Shown here piece by piece: positions 46,905 to 58,913 of a DNA stretch of 64,000 nt. The stretch spans positions 682,001 to 746,000 of the forward strand of contig PVNU02000773.1 of the NCBI GenBank assembly GCA_003013855.2, given 5' to 3'. The stretch's first letter is position 1. Each line of letters starts with the position of its first letter. This stretch comes from Liriodendron chinense. Taxonomy: Eukaryota; Streptophyta; Magnoliopsida; Magnoliales; Magnoliaceae. The notes beneath the pieces are model-generated. The model saw only the letters and a program-made list of their open reading frames with translations, made no database searches and had not been told where the DNA came from. The translations under genes and the position numbers were made by a program.

Positions 46905-49900
46905 CTAGCCGGTGATATTTTGGGACTTGTTAAGGATGACGCCCTCGTATTTGACTTGGAACCACTTCATGGCATCCTCCTTTGTGACACGGTGCTGAAT
47001 CCCAACACGAGACTTGCACCTGCGGCGGCGGCCCACACGGTACCCTGGCCGTTCAAGAACTACAAAGAAGTCCATACCGTAAATGCCCGTTGAAGGATCA
47101 TACCTGTGAAAATAATGATATTAATAATAATAAAAGAGATCAATCAACGAACATGTTACATGCAAAACAACTTTTGAAACAGTTACATTCAGCACACCAA
47201 GATCCTACACAACTACAAGTATTAGGAATGACAGCAAGCAAATGACCCTTTTCTAATTCTCTTAGAATCTAGAATTGCGAATATTGGGGCAAGGGCATTT
47301 TTTTTTCTTTTCCCAAATATAACACAGATGTAACAATCAAAGTTTTCAATTACATGATATTTTAAGGGATGTTTGGACGTCGAATCCAAGGCAAAAGGAA
47401 AAAACAATAATTATTCAATGATGATTTCAATCAGAACTATGGAAATATGGATTCCATTTTTTAATTCTTGTTCAGGTAGCAAGTGGAATCTCATATTCTT
47501 CTCACAATATTAACCTAGCTTCTTGCGCCAAACAACACGCAAATCGAAAAGTGGAGTCTCATATCCTCTCATATTCTTCTCAATCATGGAAAACCATAAT
47601 AATTGCTTGGTGGAATTCACCCTTCTCTTTGCCATCCAAACAACAGAAATTGTCAAATCACAGGAAAACCCTTTTTTCCTTGTCTGTTGTTTGGCATGGA
47701 ATCCATTGCTTCCGAACATCCCTTTACATTCAACAATTGACTTCTATAACTATCTTGCCACCCAAAACCTGCTTCTTAGGCATCAAAAGAAGAGCAATTC
47801 TCATATCTACTTGGTTACTTGATATACACCATGATAGGCCATTTTATTAGCCAAGGACTCCATGATCCATCTCTTCATGGACAAAACAACAACAACAACA
47901 TCATTCATAAATTCCATACTTAGACAACATGGTTTGGGTTGAGGTCACCTTGAAACCCAAGTTTCAAACAAGAACCCACTGTTATTTCCAGAGAGATTAA
48001 GGTGTTCCATATTCGTTTTCATATGGCCATAAAGGCTGATAGATAAGTAACGGTTTGACCATTGCACGATACAGGGGTGAAACGGGGCAGTTGATTTTTC
48101 TATCGACTATTACGGGGGGCCATAACGACCGTTACGGAGGTAACATTTGAAAAATGGCCACTTCTTTTTTCTATGCAAATCCATTTTTTCCTTATTTTTC
48201 CACTTTTCTTATTCAAAAAACTTTCCTAAATTAATCTATAGTAGATTTTGACCACTCGTACTACGGGTTTTTAGGATTAAAATAGTACATTGAAGCAATT
48301 TGAGAGAATAGAAACTCCGAATGCCATTTTAAAAAAAGAAAAAAAGAAAAAAGAAAAGTGGTATATATGCATTTTTTCCGATTTCTAATTCTAATGATTG
48401 ATTGTGATGTGTAAACATTAAAGACACATAACCATGTTCATAAATTCACCAGACAGCCCACTAGAGAGTGAACCGTTACGCTACCATAAACATGTTCAAA
48501 ACAAAAAATGAATACAAATTTGGAATATTTACAACATTCTAGATTTTCTTTATATTTTTTCAGATTTTTTCGAGCAAAAAAATTTCCGGTCATAAAGGTC
48601 ATTACGACCGATACCCGTATTGGTAACAGTGGTGACTGTTATGGACACCGTTACCGATGCAGAATACCTTGAGAGAGGCTATGCGCTACATCATGAGGAA
48701 GCAACTGACATACATCCATATCAACTCCACCTGTACTCCCCCTACCCCAAGTCCAACCATCACAAGACCAAGAAAACAAGCATGTGAAGAGAAACTAAGC
48801 CTTACCATCTCAGTTGACCTAAAACCAAAAATTATCACCTGATGTGAGCATGTAAAAGAGATGATCTTTCTCATACAGATAAAGGCAAGAACATTATTTA
48901 GGCTACATCAGGAAAGCAAGACAACTGTTGGTCAGGCATGGCCAAAGAATAAATGGGTATTTGCCAGTCACCCAATTCCTCGCATTTGGTTATGATGTCC
49001 ATTTCCTTTGATGCTTAGAAGCTCAACAGGTATCTCGTTTACTGTCACAGCAGTCTCATTGAACAATTAGGAGATAGGTGCCTAAATCTGAACATTTTAA
49101 AAGGAAAGATAAAAATCAAAGCCCCTCAAGACAGTAGCTTTTTCTCGTAATGCTTCAATAAAGGGATCTATAATGCCCCTCACGTTGGCAAAGAACCGAA
49201 CAAAGAGAATGAGGCAATCAGAAGTACATTCTCTAATCCACCGAATCTATATGTCGTAAAACCCATTCTTTCCATGAGGTACAGAATGAGAACCCACTCC
49301 CAATTGTCATCGGCTCCCCTCATATCTATCTTGCACAGGATGCTCACCTCATGAATAAGATCCCTTAATACACTTATTGGGTACAACAATAACGACAAAA
49401 CCATCTAGAATTATGGCCTTTGACAAACACACCTTGAAATTGCAAAATGTTTGAGAGTATGACTTCCCTTAATCGCCAAGGTAACAGTTCCGTAACAATC
49501 TTATAAAAACTCCCTACAAGGCTAATGGAAATGAAGCCTTTAACCTCCATCAGACCATGGGATGAGAATGATGAACATAGCATTGGGCCTTTGTTCAATC
49601 TACCTCTCTTGCGAAGCTCGTGAAGCCTTAATCACCTCCGAGCAAGCAAGAAAGAAACCAAAACAGAAAGCAGCCAAACCCAGAGCAACATCATTACCGA
49701 GCTCCAGGACTACTTTATTTTTGTTAAAAAAAAAAAATCCTCCTCTAGGAAGACCCTCTCAAAGTGAACAACCAGCTATTCAGACATCAAGAGCAATGTC
49801 ACTAAGATTTGCGTGCTTAACCTCCCCTTGTGATATTACTTTTGCACTTCTGAAAATTGCAATAGCCTTTAAAATTACAGAATTGCACTGGCGATGAAAA

Positions 49901-52900
49901 TCACTACATGTTAATGGATGTTTGACCATCATGAAGTCATGGAAGTATGCATCAGTTTCAACTAGCACTTGTAGCATACACTAAGTAGCGTAGCTAAATA
50001 GCATAAATCCCCTATGGTGTACACTACAGGGTTCGTAGCGTATGCTACAGCTACATGTAGCATGTAGCATTTGTAGTGTATGCTATACAGCTACGTAGCG
50101 TGTAGCGTTTGCAGCGTACACTACATTTTTTTTTTTTAAGTTCTGTTTTTTAAAAATTGTGTAAAACTCACATCATAAAAATAAGGGACCTTAACAAGTC
50201 CTTAAATTATTACCTCACGGACAGAGGTTAAAACCAAAGCTGGGAAACTTCCACCCTTGAATGGGATGCCAGGGAGTTCCCAGTAGCAGAGATCCAATGC
50301 GCCTTAGGACGAAACTCGAGTAGGCACCCCGTGCACCAGCTACCTTAAATGGCTCTTTGGTGGGAACGTCTGTGATATCTAGGGTTTGCTCCCCCGAGGG
50401 TTGATCAAGGGATCTACCATCAACGGGTTGGTGTGAGAATCCTAAGGAGATCGAGGACAACTAGAAGGGGTAGTGCAGGCTGGCTACTTGTTACCGTTCA
50501 CCCCTCACATCATAAAAATAAATAAATAAACAACTTAAAATGTAAAGTTAAAACCAAACCTTTCTATGTTTACCTTCACTTAAAATGGTGCTGATTCTTT
50601 GTAATGTTGGTGTAAAACTCACACATTAAAAAACCTTTAAAACTAAAAAGAAAAAGGGTTTCAAAAAAGTGTTTTCGAAAACCCCTCTTAACCTGTGGGA
50701 TTTTTATTTCTTTTCTTACTTGTGATTTGTGACTTGTTGTTTCAATTACACATTATTAATTAAAGTGGTTTGCTTAAAAAGTTGTTGATGTGATAATTAT
50801 TTGCTTTGTCTTGTAACTTTATATATTGATTTTTTTTGTGTATGTGTGTGTGTGTGGATTAGCTTTTGATAAATGATAATTAATAACTTGTTTGAACATG
50901 CTTATACTTGAAAAAATTAATCATCTGTTAGGCATTTTTATATTTTTTTTGCTTTTTTCTTACTATTTTTCATATTTTTGAATTAAAAAGTAGAAGTATC
51001 ATGTAGCTTAAGCTACACACTATGCTATTTACGCTAAACGCTACAGAGGGCTGAAAGCTATGCAACACCTTAGTGCTATTTAAAACACTGGTATGCACAA
51101 AACTGCTCATTTGGTTAAACACTACAGAGCTCTTTTGTTCAGAGTGCCAAACCCATTTCCCCTGATGGTGTGAGAACACTTGCACAAAATAAGATGCACT
51201 GATATTATAGTAGTTAGAAAGTTGGAGTAGATTTTTAATTTAAATGTTCCAAGTCCAACTGGTGGGACCAAAGTTTATAGTCCACCCAGAAGATATTAAA
51301 TGCACGAGACATACAACTTTTCCAATATGTTGGCCCACTATGAGGATCACCTAGTGCAAAATTCAGCCCCATCTGCCCACCAGGTGGGCCACACCATAGA
51401 ATACAATGTCTAGCCAATAGCCACTGATAAATGGAAAAATACAAGTCTGGTACACTCAATGAGTGGATGTGGCTGACTTTTGCACAAGGTGACCCTCATG
51501 AATGGGCCGACCTAACGTCAATAGTCATGACAAATGACATTATATTTGATGAATGAATCCACCATAAAAACAACCCTCAATGAAGATAGATATGAAATAG
51601 CATGTGGCCAAGGACATCTCTCAGAATCCTCATGCCTAAACCCCCAATGTTCATAACAAATTCTCTTCCTTTTCTTTTTTTTAAATTGGCGTAGTTCCAC
51701 AGCAAGTTTCACCAACAATGGCAGTCCTCAAGCAAACATGAGGTACATAAAGATGCATAAATCCATGAACATTTTTGTGCAAGGCACGTGAACACAATAT
51801 ATTTGATGAAAACACATATGCACAAGGGAAAAGCTGACTTACTTGATTCCAAGATCAATATGTTCCTGGATACCAAAGCCAAAACACCCAGTATCACTGA
51901 AGTTCCTTCGCAACAGTTCATATTCTTTCACCTTCAACCCGCTCTCCAATAGTTGCATTGCCTTGTCCCCCCTAACAGTGACATAGCATGCAATCTTTTC
52001 ATTACGCCTGATGCCAAAGGATCGAACGGTGTACCTTGCTGCAAAAAATATCAAAAATAACAAATCGTAAGGGTCCCCACCCAAAGAGATTCAATCATGC
52101 ATAATTTTTTTTAGAGAATAACATAAACATGCTGTTAAAGAAACCTACCCTTGGAGAACACTGGTGTTTGCCCACTCAGCTGTTCCAAGACCTACAAATA
52201 ACAGGACATGTCAGAAATGAAAAGGAAAACATGACCTTAACACAAAGGTTTGCATAGCAAAAAATACAATGAAATTGGAGAAGCATGGATTTTCAAGTCC
52301 CACATTAGCATTTGGAGACCAAATCATCATTGGATGTTGATCAAGGTATTTGAGCTAAGATGTGCCAAGAAAATCAGATACTAATAGAAGACCTACCAGA
52401 TGGTGGGTGGGGGGTAATGAAATAGACTATCCAAGCAGATCTTTCCTATGCTTCTTTTTCTGGTTCAAACCAGAGTAATGCAATAGACTATCCAACCAGA
52501 TCTTCTCTATGCTTCTTTTTCTAGTTTGCACCAGATTAACAAACAAACCGACCTGACAAGCTAGAAAATGACTTTCCCTGATCAATAATGAAAAAATAAA
52601 GATACATTGCATGTATACTGGAATATCACCTTGCTTGTACATCCAGGCCCTTGTGCTTAAAGTCATGCATGCATCATACATGCATAACATTGTGAGAAAA
52701 AACAAGTACATGCCTTCGCATCCATACCAAACAAATTTCTCAGAAGTTCTCATGTCTCCGAAAACAAACAATTGGTAAAAAAAATTTAAAAAAAATTTAA
52801 AAAAAAAAAAACAACAACAACAACCAAGTGATGTGTACGTATCTGAGCAATCAAATTATTGAGGAATATCATCTGAAGAAAGATCCACTGTAGTTAAAGG

Positions 52901-54156
52901 CGCTACGTGCACCCTAGGCACAACTAGGCAGCACCTAAAGATTCCAGGCGCAATTTTTTAGAAATTTATTTTTAAATCGCACATGTTATATGGTAAAAGA
53001 AAGGATGGAATGGGCAAAAGACAAATCTGGCCAGTTATCCATACGGTCTTTTTACTCCATGATGCAAAAGCCGGGCACGAAAAATGCTCAAACTAGCCAT
53101 GTGTGGCACCATGATGCTCCCCCAAAGATAAACGGCCTTTGGTCGGTTAGCGGGAAGGAATAGAATCGTGACCGTCGATAACCTTCAAAAGAGATTAATG
53201 ATCATCACACATATTTGCCTTCTATGCATATCTTCAGCCAAATCTATTAACCATCTTTTTATCCCTAAATCCTAACCCTAAGTACCTAATTTTCCTGACT
53301 CCCCCAAATTCTCAATCCAAATCATAATTTTGCTAAAATCCCCAAAATTTTACGAACTTCAAAAATCCAAAATGTCAATAACCACAAATCTTCTTTGCAA
53401 GGTTGGTCCATGTGATGGTTTCTTAACCCATAGGTCAGAGGTTCGAGGATTGGTGCATCCATCTTTAAAATGTCAATACCCCCAAATCTTTTAACCTAAA
53501 ATTTTCAATTCCCATTAAATCCCAATTCGCCACCTATCTCATGTATGCAAATGGAAAATCAAATTGCTTTTAAGAATATCAATGTAGTGCTTAAAACAGC
53601 AATAGAACAATGACAATGAGAATATCTCATGAATTTATTAAATTAAAAATATAAGATATTTAGGAGATGAGGTATTTTCATATATTAAAGCTTTGATATA
53701 AAAGGAAACGGGGAAAATGTACTTCAAGTGGGACTAAAGGCATCTTTCCACCCATAATGGGTGTCAACATTTACCCAAAAGCATACATCACAACATTATG
53801 TAGATGTAGAGCTGGACATGAACTGAGTTTGACCGGTGAAATTGTTCGGATCATCTCGGTAAAACTCGGTCCGAACAAAAAGTCTACGTGTTCAAACTTC
53901 ATTCGAACAAATAGGGTCTGTTCAAGAAAAAAAAAAATCAAGTCAGTTTCGATCACAGCCCTGTTCGACTCGACTCGACTCGACTCGAACTCGACTAGAA
54001 TATTGACCGACTTGACTCAACTCGTTCGACTCGGTTTTAATTTTTACTTTTACCCTCTACTCGAACAAAACCCTGTCCCTTCCCAAAATCCTACCCTCAG
54101 CTGCTCACTACCACCCCTTCCTTGCTCGCCTTCGACAGTCCGCCTAGCCCCCTTCC

Positions 54157-54206
<50 letters not shown>

Positions 54207-54264
54207 CAGATCAAAGGAGTCATCCAACTCCTAACTACTCAGTCGGCAGCCCGCCGACACTGCA

Positions 54265-54328
<64 letters not shown>

Positions 54329-57300
54329 CGTATCGCCGAATTCGTCCGACTCCTGAGCCCTAGCTGCCAAAGCAGCAGTTGCACTGTCTGATACTCTCTC
54401 TCTCTCACCAGTCGGCTTCAACCCATACGATTGTCCATGCATGATTGGCTACCCGAACAGCCCCGTCGATGCGTGATTCATTGCCTGAGCAAAGCCAGCA
54501 GCTCACCTCCATTGTTGTGAATTTATGATTCACTGATTGTGAAGGTAATCTTAAATCTGTGATTCATTTATTGGTTGGATTAAAATTTATAAATTTAGGA
54601 TTAGTGGTTGGTTAACGATGAATATTGTTTTTGGCGATTTTCAAATTAGGATTTGTGATCTGAAGAACTGAATATTGGCTATTGTTTTGGGAATATTTTG
54701 AATTTGTGATTTGTGAATTTGTCATATTGATTTAGGAATTAAGATTATTATCAGAATTAGGAATTTTGTTATGTTAATAATTTTATTGATTTGGGAATAT
54801 TGTCATTTGTCAATTTATCATATAGTCATATTGGTTTAGGAATTAGGATTATTGTCAATTATTAATGAATATTGATTTATTATTTTTAGAAATTTAGAAT
54901 TTGTAAATAATGATTTAGGGATATTGTTGTTATTGATTTGAGAATAATTGTGAATATTGATCGTTGGTTATGTTTATTATTAGTATTATTAGGATTTGAA
55001 AATATTGATTTTGGAATATTTTTAAAATCAACTATTTGTCAATATTGATATGAGAATATTGTCAATTACTCAATTACTTGTGATTTATGATTATTAGTAT
55101 TATTTGTTCGAACTCGAAAAAAATTGAAATCCACATGTTCAAACATGGGCTGGGCTAGACTGAACGAGTTTGAACAGAGCCACCCTATTCAAATATTTGT
55201 TCGAACATTGTTCAAACACACCCACTCAAGCAGTCGAACGGTCCGATATGGTACATGTTCAACTCGAATCAAATTGTTGCCCAGCTTTATGTCGATGGCA
55301 GCTGAGCACCTAGGCACACTTAGGCATTAAGCACTAGGCACCTGCCTAGGGATAGCGACTCTCCTGGGGCCCCGGCAAGGCGCAGGCAACCCAAAATGTC
55401 GAGGCATGCACTTAGAACGCTCTTGACAACATTGGAAAATTTGGGGAAACTCGAAAGCCACCCAAAGCAGTGGTTTATTATTCAAGCTAAGGCCGCATTG
55501 AATCATTGGCCAAAAAATGGGGTTTGGCTGGATGCTTTTCCACCCAAATTTATGTCTACATTTTGATAGGATCTAAAAGAAGCAGAATAGTGATTTGGGG
55601 AAGAGACTGCAAGAAGATGATCTCCTCAATAATGTGATGGCTGTTTTCGGCTCCGCCCAAAAGGTGGAAGGGAATGGATAACTGAACATCTTAGAAGATG
55701 GGTGATGCAATTGCATGGCCAATCAATCTCTGAAAAATATAAATAATGAGCTCAAGATCAAATCATGTAGCCGTCAAATTTAACTGAACCTTGTTGCGAA
55801 AAGTGATGCAATCCAGGCAGCTTAGAAAGGGTTCAATAGAAAGACGTTTGCTAGCACCACGCGCACATTGGCATGTGGCATGCGACATGACCCAACCTGC
55901 CATGGGTGGGGAACATCTGAAAAGTGCTTAAGGTGGGCCAACCATGCAGATGACCTTCCCAACAATTGTTTCTTCCTTTTCTTTCTTTTTTTCTTTCTTT
56001 TCTTTCTTTCTTTCTTTTTTTTTTTTTTTTTTTGTATGGGGGAGGCCCAAATGATGTGCAGAGCAGCCTTATTCTTCCTCTTGGTCATCTACATGGTTTT
56101 GCAAACCTCATTCGTGTCCCAAACACATGCCATGACAAGATGACATGTAACGTATGTAAAGGTGCATGTGGAAGTAGATAATCTCTTTACAGACAATAAG
56201 GTATAGCAGAAAATATATAGGGTTCGTTTCAATTGGGGCATTTAGACTCATGAGAATCTCAAATTCCGAAAGTCGACTTGGGGTGCAATTTTTCCATTTG
56301 GGGCTGCTGGACATTAGAATACCAGGGTGTTCTCAATACCCTAAAATTAGGAAATCACAACGCCAAGAAAAAAAAAAAAAAAAAAAAACTAGGATTTTCA
56401 TATTCCACTACCACCCCTCTTTGAAAGGATTGGCCATTTGTAGTGGGAAACATGTGATGGCTCCGATCATTGGACCACAGTGATCTTTTAGAGGGATGGC
56501 CAAGAAAATGTGTGGAGAGCCCAAGATGGAGATCAATGATGGCATTTGTAGTATGGTCAATACGGACAGCCCATTTCCCTTTCCATTGATTGGAAAGCTA
56601 GGATCACCCACCAAAAACGATTTTTGAGAGGAATAGGCAATCAAAGGTGGGACCCACATGATGGATATTCGGATCAATGATCGGATCTTTTTAGTGTGAT
56701 CAATATATAGACTGTTCAATTTCCTAAGATTGACTGGACACTTAGATCATCCAACAAAAGTGAGTTTTTAAGAGGGATGGACAAGCAAAGATGGTCACAC
56801 GTGCAAATTTTGTTCCAGCAGGCAACATCCAATCGACTCATCAATTTGATCGCGCAATTTCCCATTTATATTTGGGAGTTGTGGTTGGTCAGGTGATAAA
56901 GTGGGCCACACTTATGCATTCAATTTGAACACTTCTCAACAAGAAATAAACAGTACACCACATGTGATTCACAACTTGTAAGCCAACCAAAACAGGAATT
57001 CTAGGAATCATAATTCCCTACTACAGGAGCTTAAACAAAGAAATTATAATGGGTAGCAATCCCAATAACCAAGCATTTCCAAATTTCAATACCTTGTGAT
57101 TGAAATATCCTGGCCATCTAAATGCCATCAATCCAAAAGACCCCACAAAGTTATGATCGTAGGTTTTTTTTTTTTTTTTTTTTTTTTTAGGGAGGGGGGG
57201 GCATAAACAAGATCCGAACGGTTCACTAGCCGCCCCCAACATGCGGGTGCACTGAAACTGTCAGAAGACCAACCTGCTCATCCACTTGGGCAAGCTTTAC

Positions 57301-57802
57301 AAAACAAATACACTGTAAAAAATAAAAATAAATAAATAACCCAATGGTTCAACATTCGAATTAGACATGCACCCCGCACGATGACCAGGCCAACCTGGTT
57401 ATCCGGCCCACCAAACACACAGCAAGGATCCGTCACACGTGTGAGAAGTCAGAGTGTGTGGAAGCAAGTTGGATTAGCAGATGTCTGTAACCATTGTCAT
57501 TAGTGCATAATTCATATCAAATCGAAACGGACTGCGGCAATAAAGAGAAAGAAAGATCGAGAAGAGGAGAAGAATATGGCGCTGGAAATGAGGTGAGAGT
57601 ACAGAGCTGCATTGGAGGATTGATATGGCAAGGGAAGCTTACCTTAGCAGCTCTGGTAAGACGATCTCCGCTCTCTCCGACGGAGATGTTGAGGACCAGC
57701 TTCTGCACCTTTATCTCCCTCATCGGATTCAACAACTTCTTCTCCGAAGCCTTTTTTTATTTTTCCAAAACACACAAACCCTGTCAGATAAATGAAATGG
57801 CA

Positions 57803-57860
<58 letters not shown>

Positions 57861-57863
57861 CAT
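46905..57863 (-). CDS. RPL11: 60S ribosomal protein L11 (uL5), five exons
   Basis: Component of the large cytosolic ribosomal subunit that contacts 5S rRNA. Exons on the minus strand: 57861-57863 (ATG alone), 57643-57750, 52149-52191, 51843-52038 and 46905-47103. Spliced length is 549 nt, 182 residues plus TAG, the usual length for plant L11. All introns are GT-AG: 57751-57860, 52192-57642, 52039-52148, 47104-51842. Recognisable segments are NPMREIKVQKLVLNISVG in exon 2, LEQLSGQTPVFSK in exon 3, RYTVRSFGIRRNEKIACYV and FSDTGCFGFGIQEHIDLG in exon 4, and YDPSTGIYGMDFFVVLERPG to the end NKSQNITG in exon 5. No stop or frameshift interrupts the spliced frame. Exon 1 is inferred: the ATG in context GACATG is followed at once by a GT donor, and exon 2 opens with Ala-Ser-Glu-Lys-Lys. 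Introns 2 and 4 are unusually long for an RP gene. Confidence 0.93.
48047..48660. mobile_element. Probable MITE with CCGTTACGG subterminal repeats
   Basis: The left side has 'taacggtttgaccatt' and 'cataacgaccgttacggagg'; the right side has 'cataaaggtcattacgaccg' and 'ggacaccgttaccgatgc'. These form inverted repeats around an AT-rich centre. Boundaries are approximate. Confidence 0.5.
49180..49625 (-). pseudogene. L1-type LINE reverse transcriptase fragment
   Basis: Minus-strand reading gives segments of the L1 RT fingers and palm in the right order: RGRLNKGPM, FIILIPWSDG (shifted frame), MEVKGFISISLVGSFYKIV, then ILSNILQFQGVFVKG, then after another shift LCKIDMRGADDNWEWVL and MERMGF. In intact L1 RTs the corresponding motifs are PISLVG..YKI, Q.AFV.GR and KIDM.KAYD..NW. 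Frameshifts and stops show decay. It lies in RPL11 intron 4, same strand as the gene. Confidence 0.78.
49970..51090. repeat. Element with GTAGC-rich palindromic ends
   Basis: 49975-50125 is a cluster of 'gtagcgtatgctac'-like short palindromes; 51000-51065 has the complementary style 'cttaagctacac...gctaaacgctacag'. The middle, including 50215-50480, is unrelated. This looks like the terminal regions of a roughly 1.1-kb nonautonomous DNA element, but I cannot assign a superfamily. Confidence 0.45.
52421..52542. repeat. Two-copy tandem duplication, 61-bp unit
   Basis: 'aatagactatccaagcagat' at 52421 and 'aatagactatccaaccagat' at 52482 open two units that both continue 'ctatgcttctttttct'. The units differ at several bases. 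Confidence 0.8.
52892..55435. mobile_element. Possible outer element interrupted by the hAT insertion
   Basis: The left segment (52892-52965) has 'ggcgctacgtgcaccctagg' and the right segment (55298-55435) has 'aagcactaggcacctgccta'. Both are built of CCTAGGC-type words in roughly opposite orientation and flank the hAT-like element. This may be one element split by another, or two independent fragments. Confidence 0.3.
53807..55289. mobile_element. Nonautonomous hAT-like element, 1.48 kb, CT-repeat rich
   Basis: Left end TAGAGCTGGACATGAACTGA and right end TTGTTGCCCAGCTTTA are decayed hAT-type inverted repeats. Flanking 8-mers TGTAGATG (53799-53806) and TGTCGATG (55290-55297) differ at one base. 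The interior holds two (CT)n tracts (54160-54204 and 54267-54325), a GC-rich part around 54205-54500, and an AT-rich part 54520-55090. No transposase motifs. Confidence 0.78.
57806..57859. repeat. (GA)n microsatellite filling RPL11 intron 1
   Basis: Uninterrupted (AG)n on the plus strand, (CT)n in the gene's direction, beginning at the donor GTTCTCTC immediately after the start codon. It makes up half of the 110-nt intron. Confidence 0.9.
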
Positions 57864-57925
57864 GTCTTTCTCTGAAGGTGAGGGCAGAACAGCCTTTCGA
57901 CGGGCGGGAGGTTGGAACGAAGGGA

Positions 57926-57962
57926 ACCCTAAAAACAGGCGAGCTTGCAGCTGCTAGGGTTT
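57926..57962 (-). promoter_or_regulatory. Telo-box of the RPL11 promoter/leader
   Basis: AAACCCTA on the minus strand at 57955-57962, with a further AGGGTT word at about 57926-57931, 60-100 bp upstream of the ATG. Telo-boxes are the recurrent element of plant ribosomal protein promoters. No TATA box is obvious nearby. Confidence 0.65.
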
Positions 57963-58169
57963 TGTATGCTTTGGCGGGGTAGGACGGAAATTACGAAATT
58001 GCCCTTAAGCTTTTGAATTGACAAAAATAACCTTACGCACGAGTAGTGAAGCAAAAGAAAAGAATGGAAAAAAACTTTGGTACTCGGAAAGGTGTGGTGG
58101 ATGACACACAGGCACTTAGAAATTCTGGATACTCTGAAAGAGGGATATAACATAAAAAAAGGGAAAAAG

Positions 58170-58242
58170 TTCCATTGCCGGGACTTGAACCCGGGTCTCT
58201 CGGGTGAGAGCCGAGTATCCTAACCAACTAGACTACAATGGA
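58170..58242 (-). tRNA. tRNA-Glu (anticodon CTC)
   Basis: The 73-nt sequence folds as a complete cloverleaf: acceptor stem TCCATTG paired with CAATGGA and discriminator A; A box TAGTCTAGTTGG; anticodon arm CTCGG-CTCTCAC-CCGAG with anticodon CTC; T arm CCGGG-TTCAAGT-CCCGG with B box GGTTCAAGTCC. No CCA is encoded, as expected for a nuclear gene, and there is no intron. A T5 run on the coding strand (58164-58168) serves as Pol III terminator. The fourth acceptor pair is A-U; the common plant version is G-C as I recall it, so both bases would have changed together. Confidence 0.95.
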
Positions 58243-58913
58243 ATCTTGCAAACATGTTTTTAAGAAAATTATTTCACATTGTATACTGGAAGACGTTCAT
58301 CTTCCACCAACCATTAAAAACTTGTTGGGGCCACTTGAGCTTAGATCTGCCTCATTTTGGGTATCATGCCCTAAAATGACTCTCCAAATGGATGAACAGC
58401 ATGGATACAAAAATACATCATGGTGGGTTCATTGCTACACCCGGTGTAGCTAGTGTAGCTAATGGGTGGGTGTAGCAAAAAATTTCCTGTACACAACCCT
58501 CTGTTAGTACACCCACCCCCTTTGTTACTCACACCGCAATATTAGCCACCCCTTGGGAATGGATACCAAGGCCTTAAGTGTTGAAACGAGGTTATCTTCA
58601 CTCAGCAGGTGATCAGTTCTCTTCCCACGGAAACATTATCTAGACCATCGATCTGATCATCTACTCCTCTTCATATTTTAAAAAAAAATTCACAAAAATC
58701 TTTCCGACCATACTTCATTCTTTTTCTTGTTTTCTCTTATTTCTTTTGAATGCCCTTTTATATGCTACCACTGGAATGGTTGGAATAGTGTTAGTTGGTG
58801 AACTTTTAAATACCCATCTATGATTGGCTAATTGGGTCAATTTTGCACCACCGAAGATTGGCCTCCACTCGTACCAATTTCAGTTATCTAGGTTATATTT
58901 ATCTAGAGTTGCC
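58243..58913. other. Intergenic with MITE and repeat fragments
   Basis: 58265-58480 is the right part of a 500-bp-family MITE ('taaaaacttgttggggccac', 'ggatgaacagcatggataca') without its left part. 58490-58600 resembles 1141-1265. No gene. Confidence 0.5.

Larger units (their letters stand above)
47104..51842 (-). other. RPL11 intron 4 (4739 nt) with transposon debris
   Basis: Contains a MITE-like segment around 47370-47720, an inverted-repeat element at 48047-48660, an L1-type fragment at 49180-49625, and GTAGC-rich ends of another element at 49970-51090. Open frames in it are shadows of these. A (TG)n run lies at about 50842-50857. Confidence 0.75.
52192..57642 (-). other. RPL11 intron 2 (5451 nt) with nested repeats
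   Basis: Contains a 61-bp tandem duplication at 52421-52542, the CCTAGGC-type repeat flanks at 52892 and 55298, the hAT-like element 53807-55289, a C/T-rich stretch at 55970-56035, and long A or T runs at 56368-56388 and 57165-57189. A possible SINE fragment lies at about 53400-53460. Confidence 0.75.

Noticed and set aside
47523..47850. Two overlapping 99-codon frames
   Set aside because: Different frames of the same MITE-like sequence in an RPL11 intron; no domain signature.
50215..50460. 81-codon minus-strand frame in RPL11 intron 4, GC-richer than its surroundings
   Set aside because: No family recognised and it lies between palindromic element ends; probably element interior.
53757..54356. 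Longest plus-strand frame in the RPL11 introns (199 codons)
   Set aside because: Half of it is Ser-Leu repeats from (CT)n tracts; it lies in an intron, crosses a hAT-like element boundary and has no domain.
57494..57982. 162-codon plus-strand frame
   Set aside because: Antisense to RPL11 exons 1 and 2 and includes an Arg-Glu run from the (GA)n repeat.
58033..58227. 64-codon minus-strand frame starting MVRILGSHPRDPGSSPG
   Set aside because: This is the well-known translation of a tRNA gene (58170-58242), not a protein.
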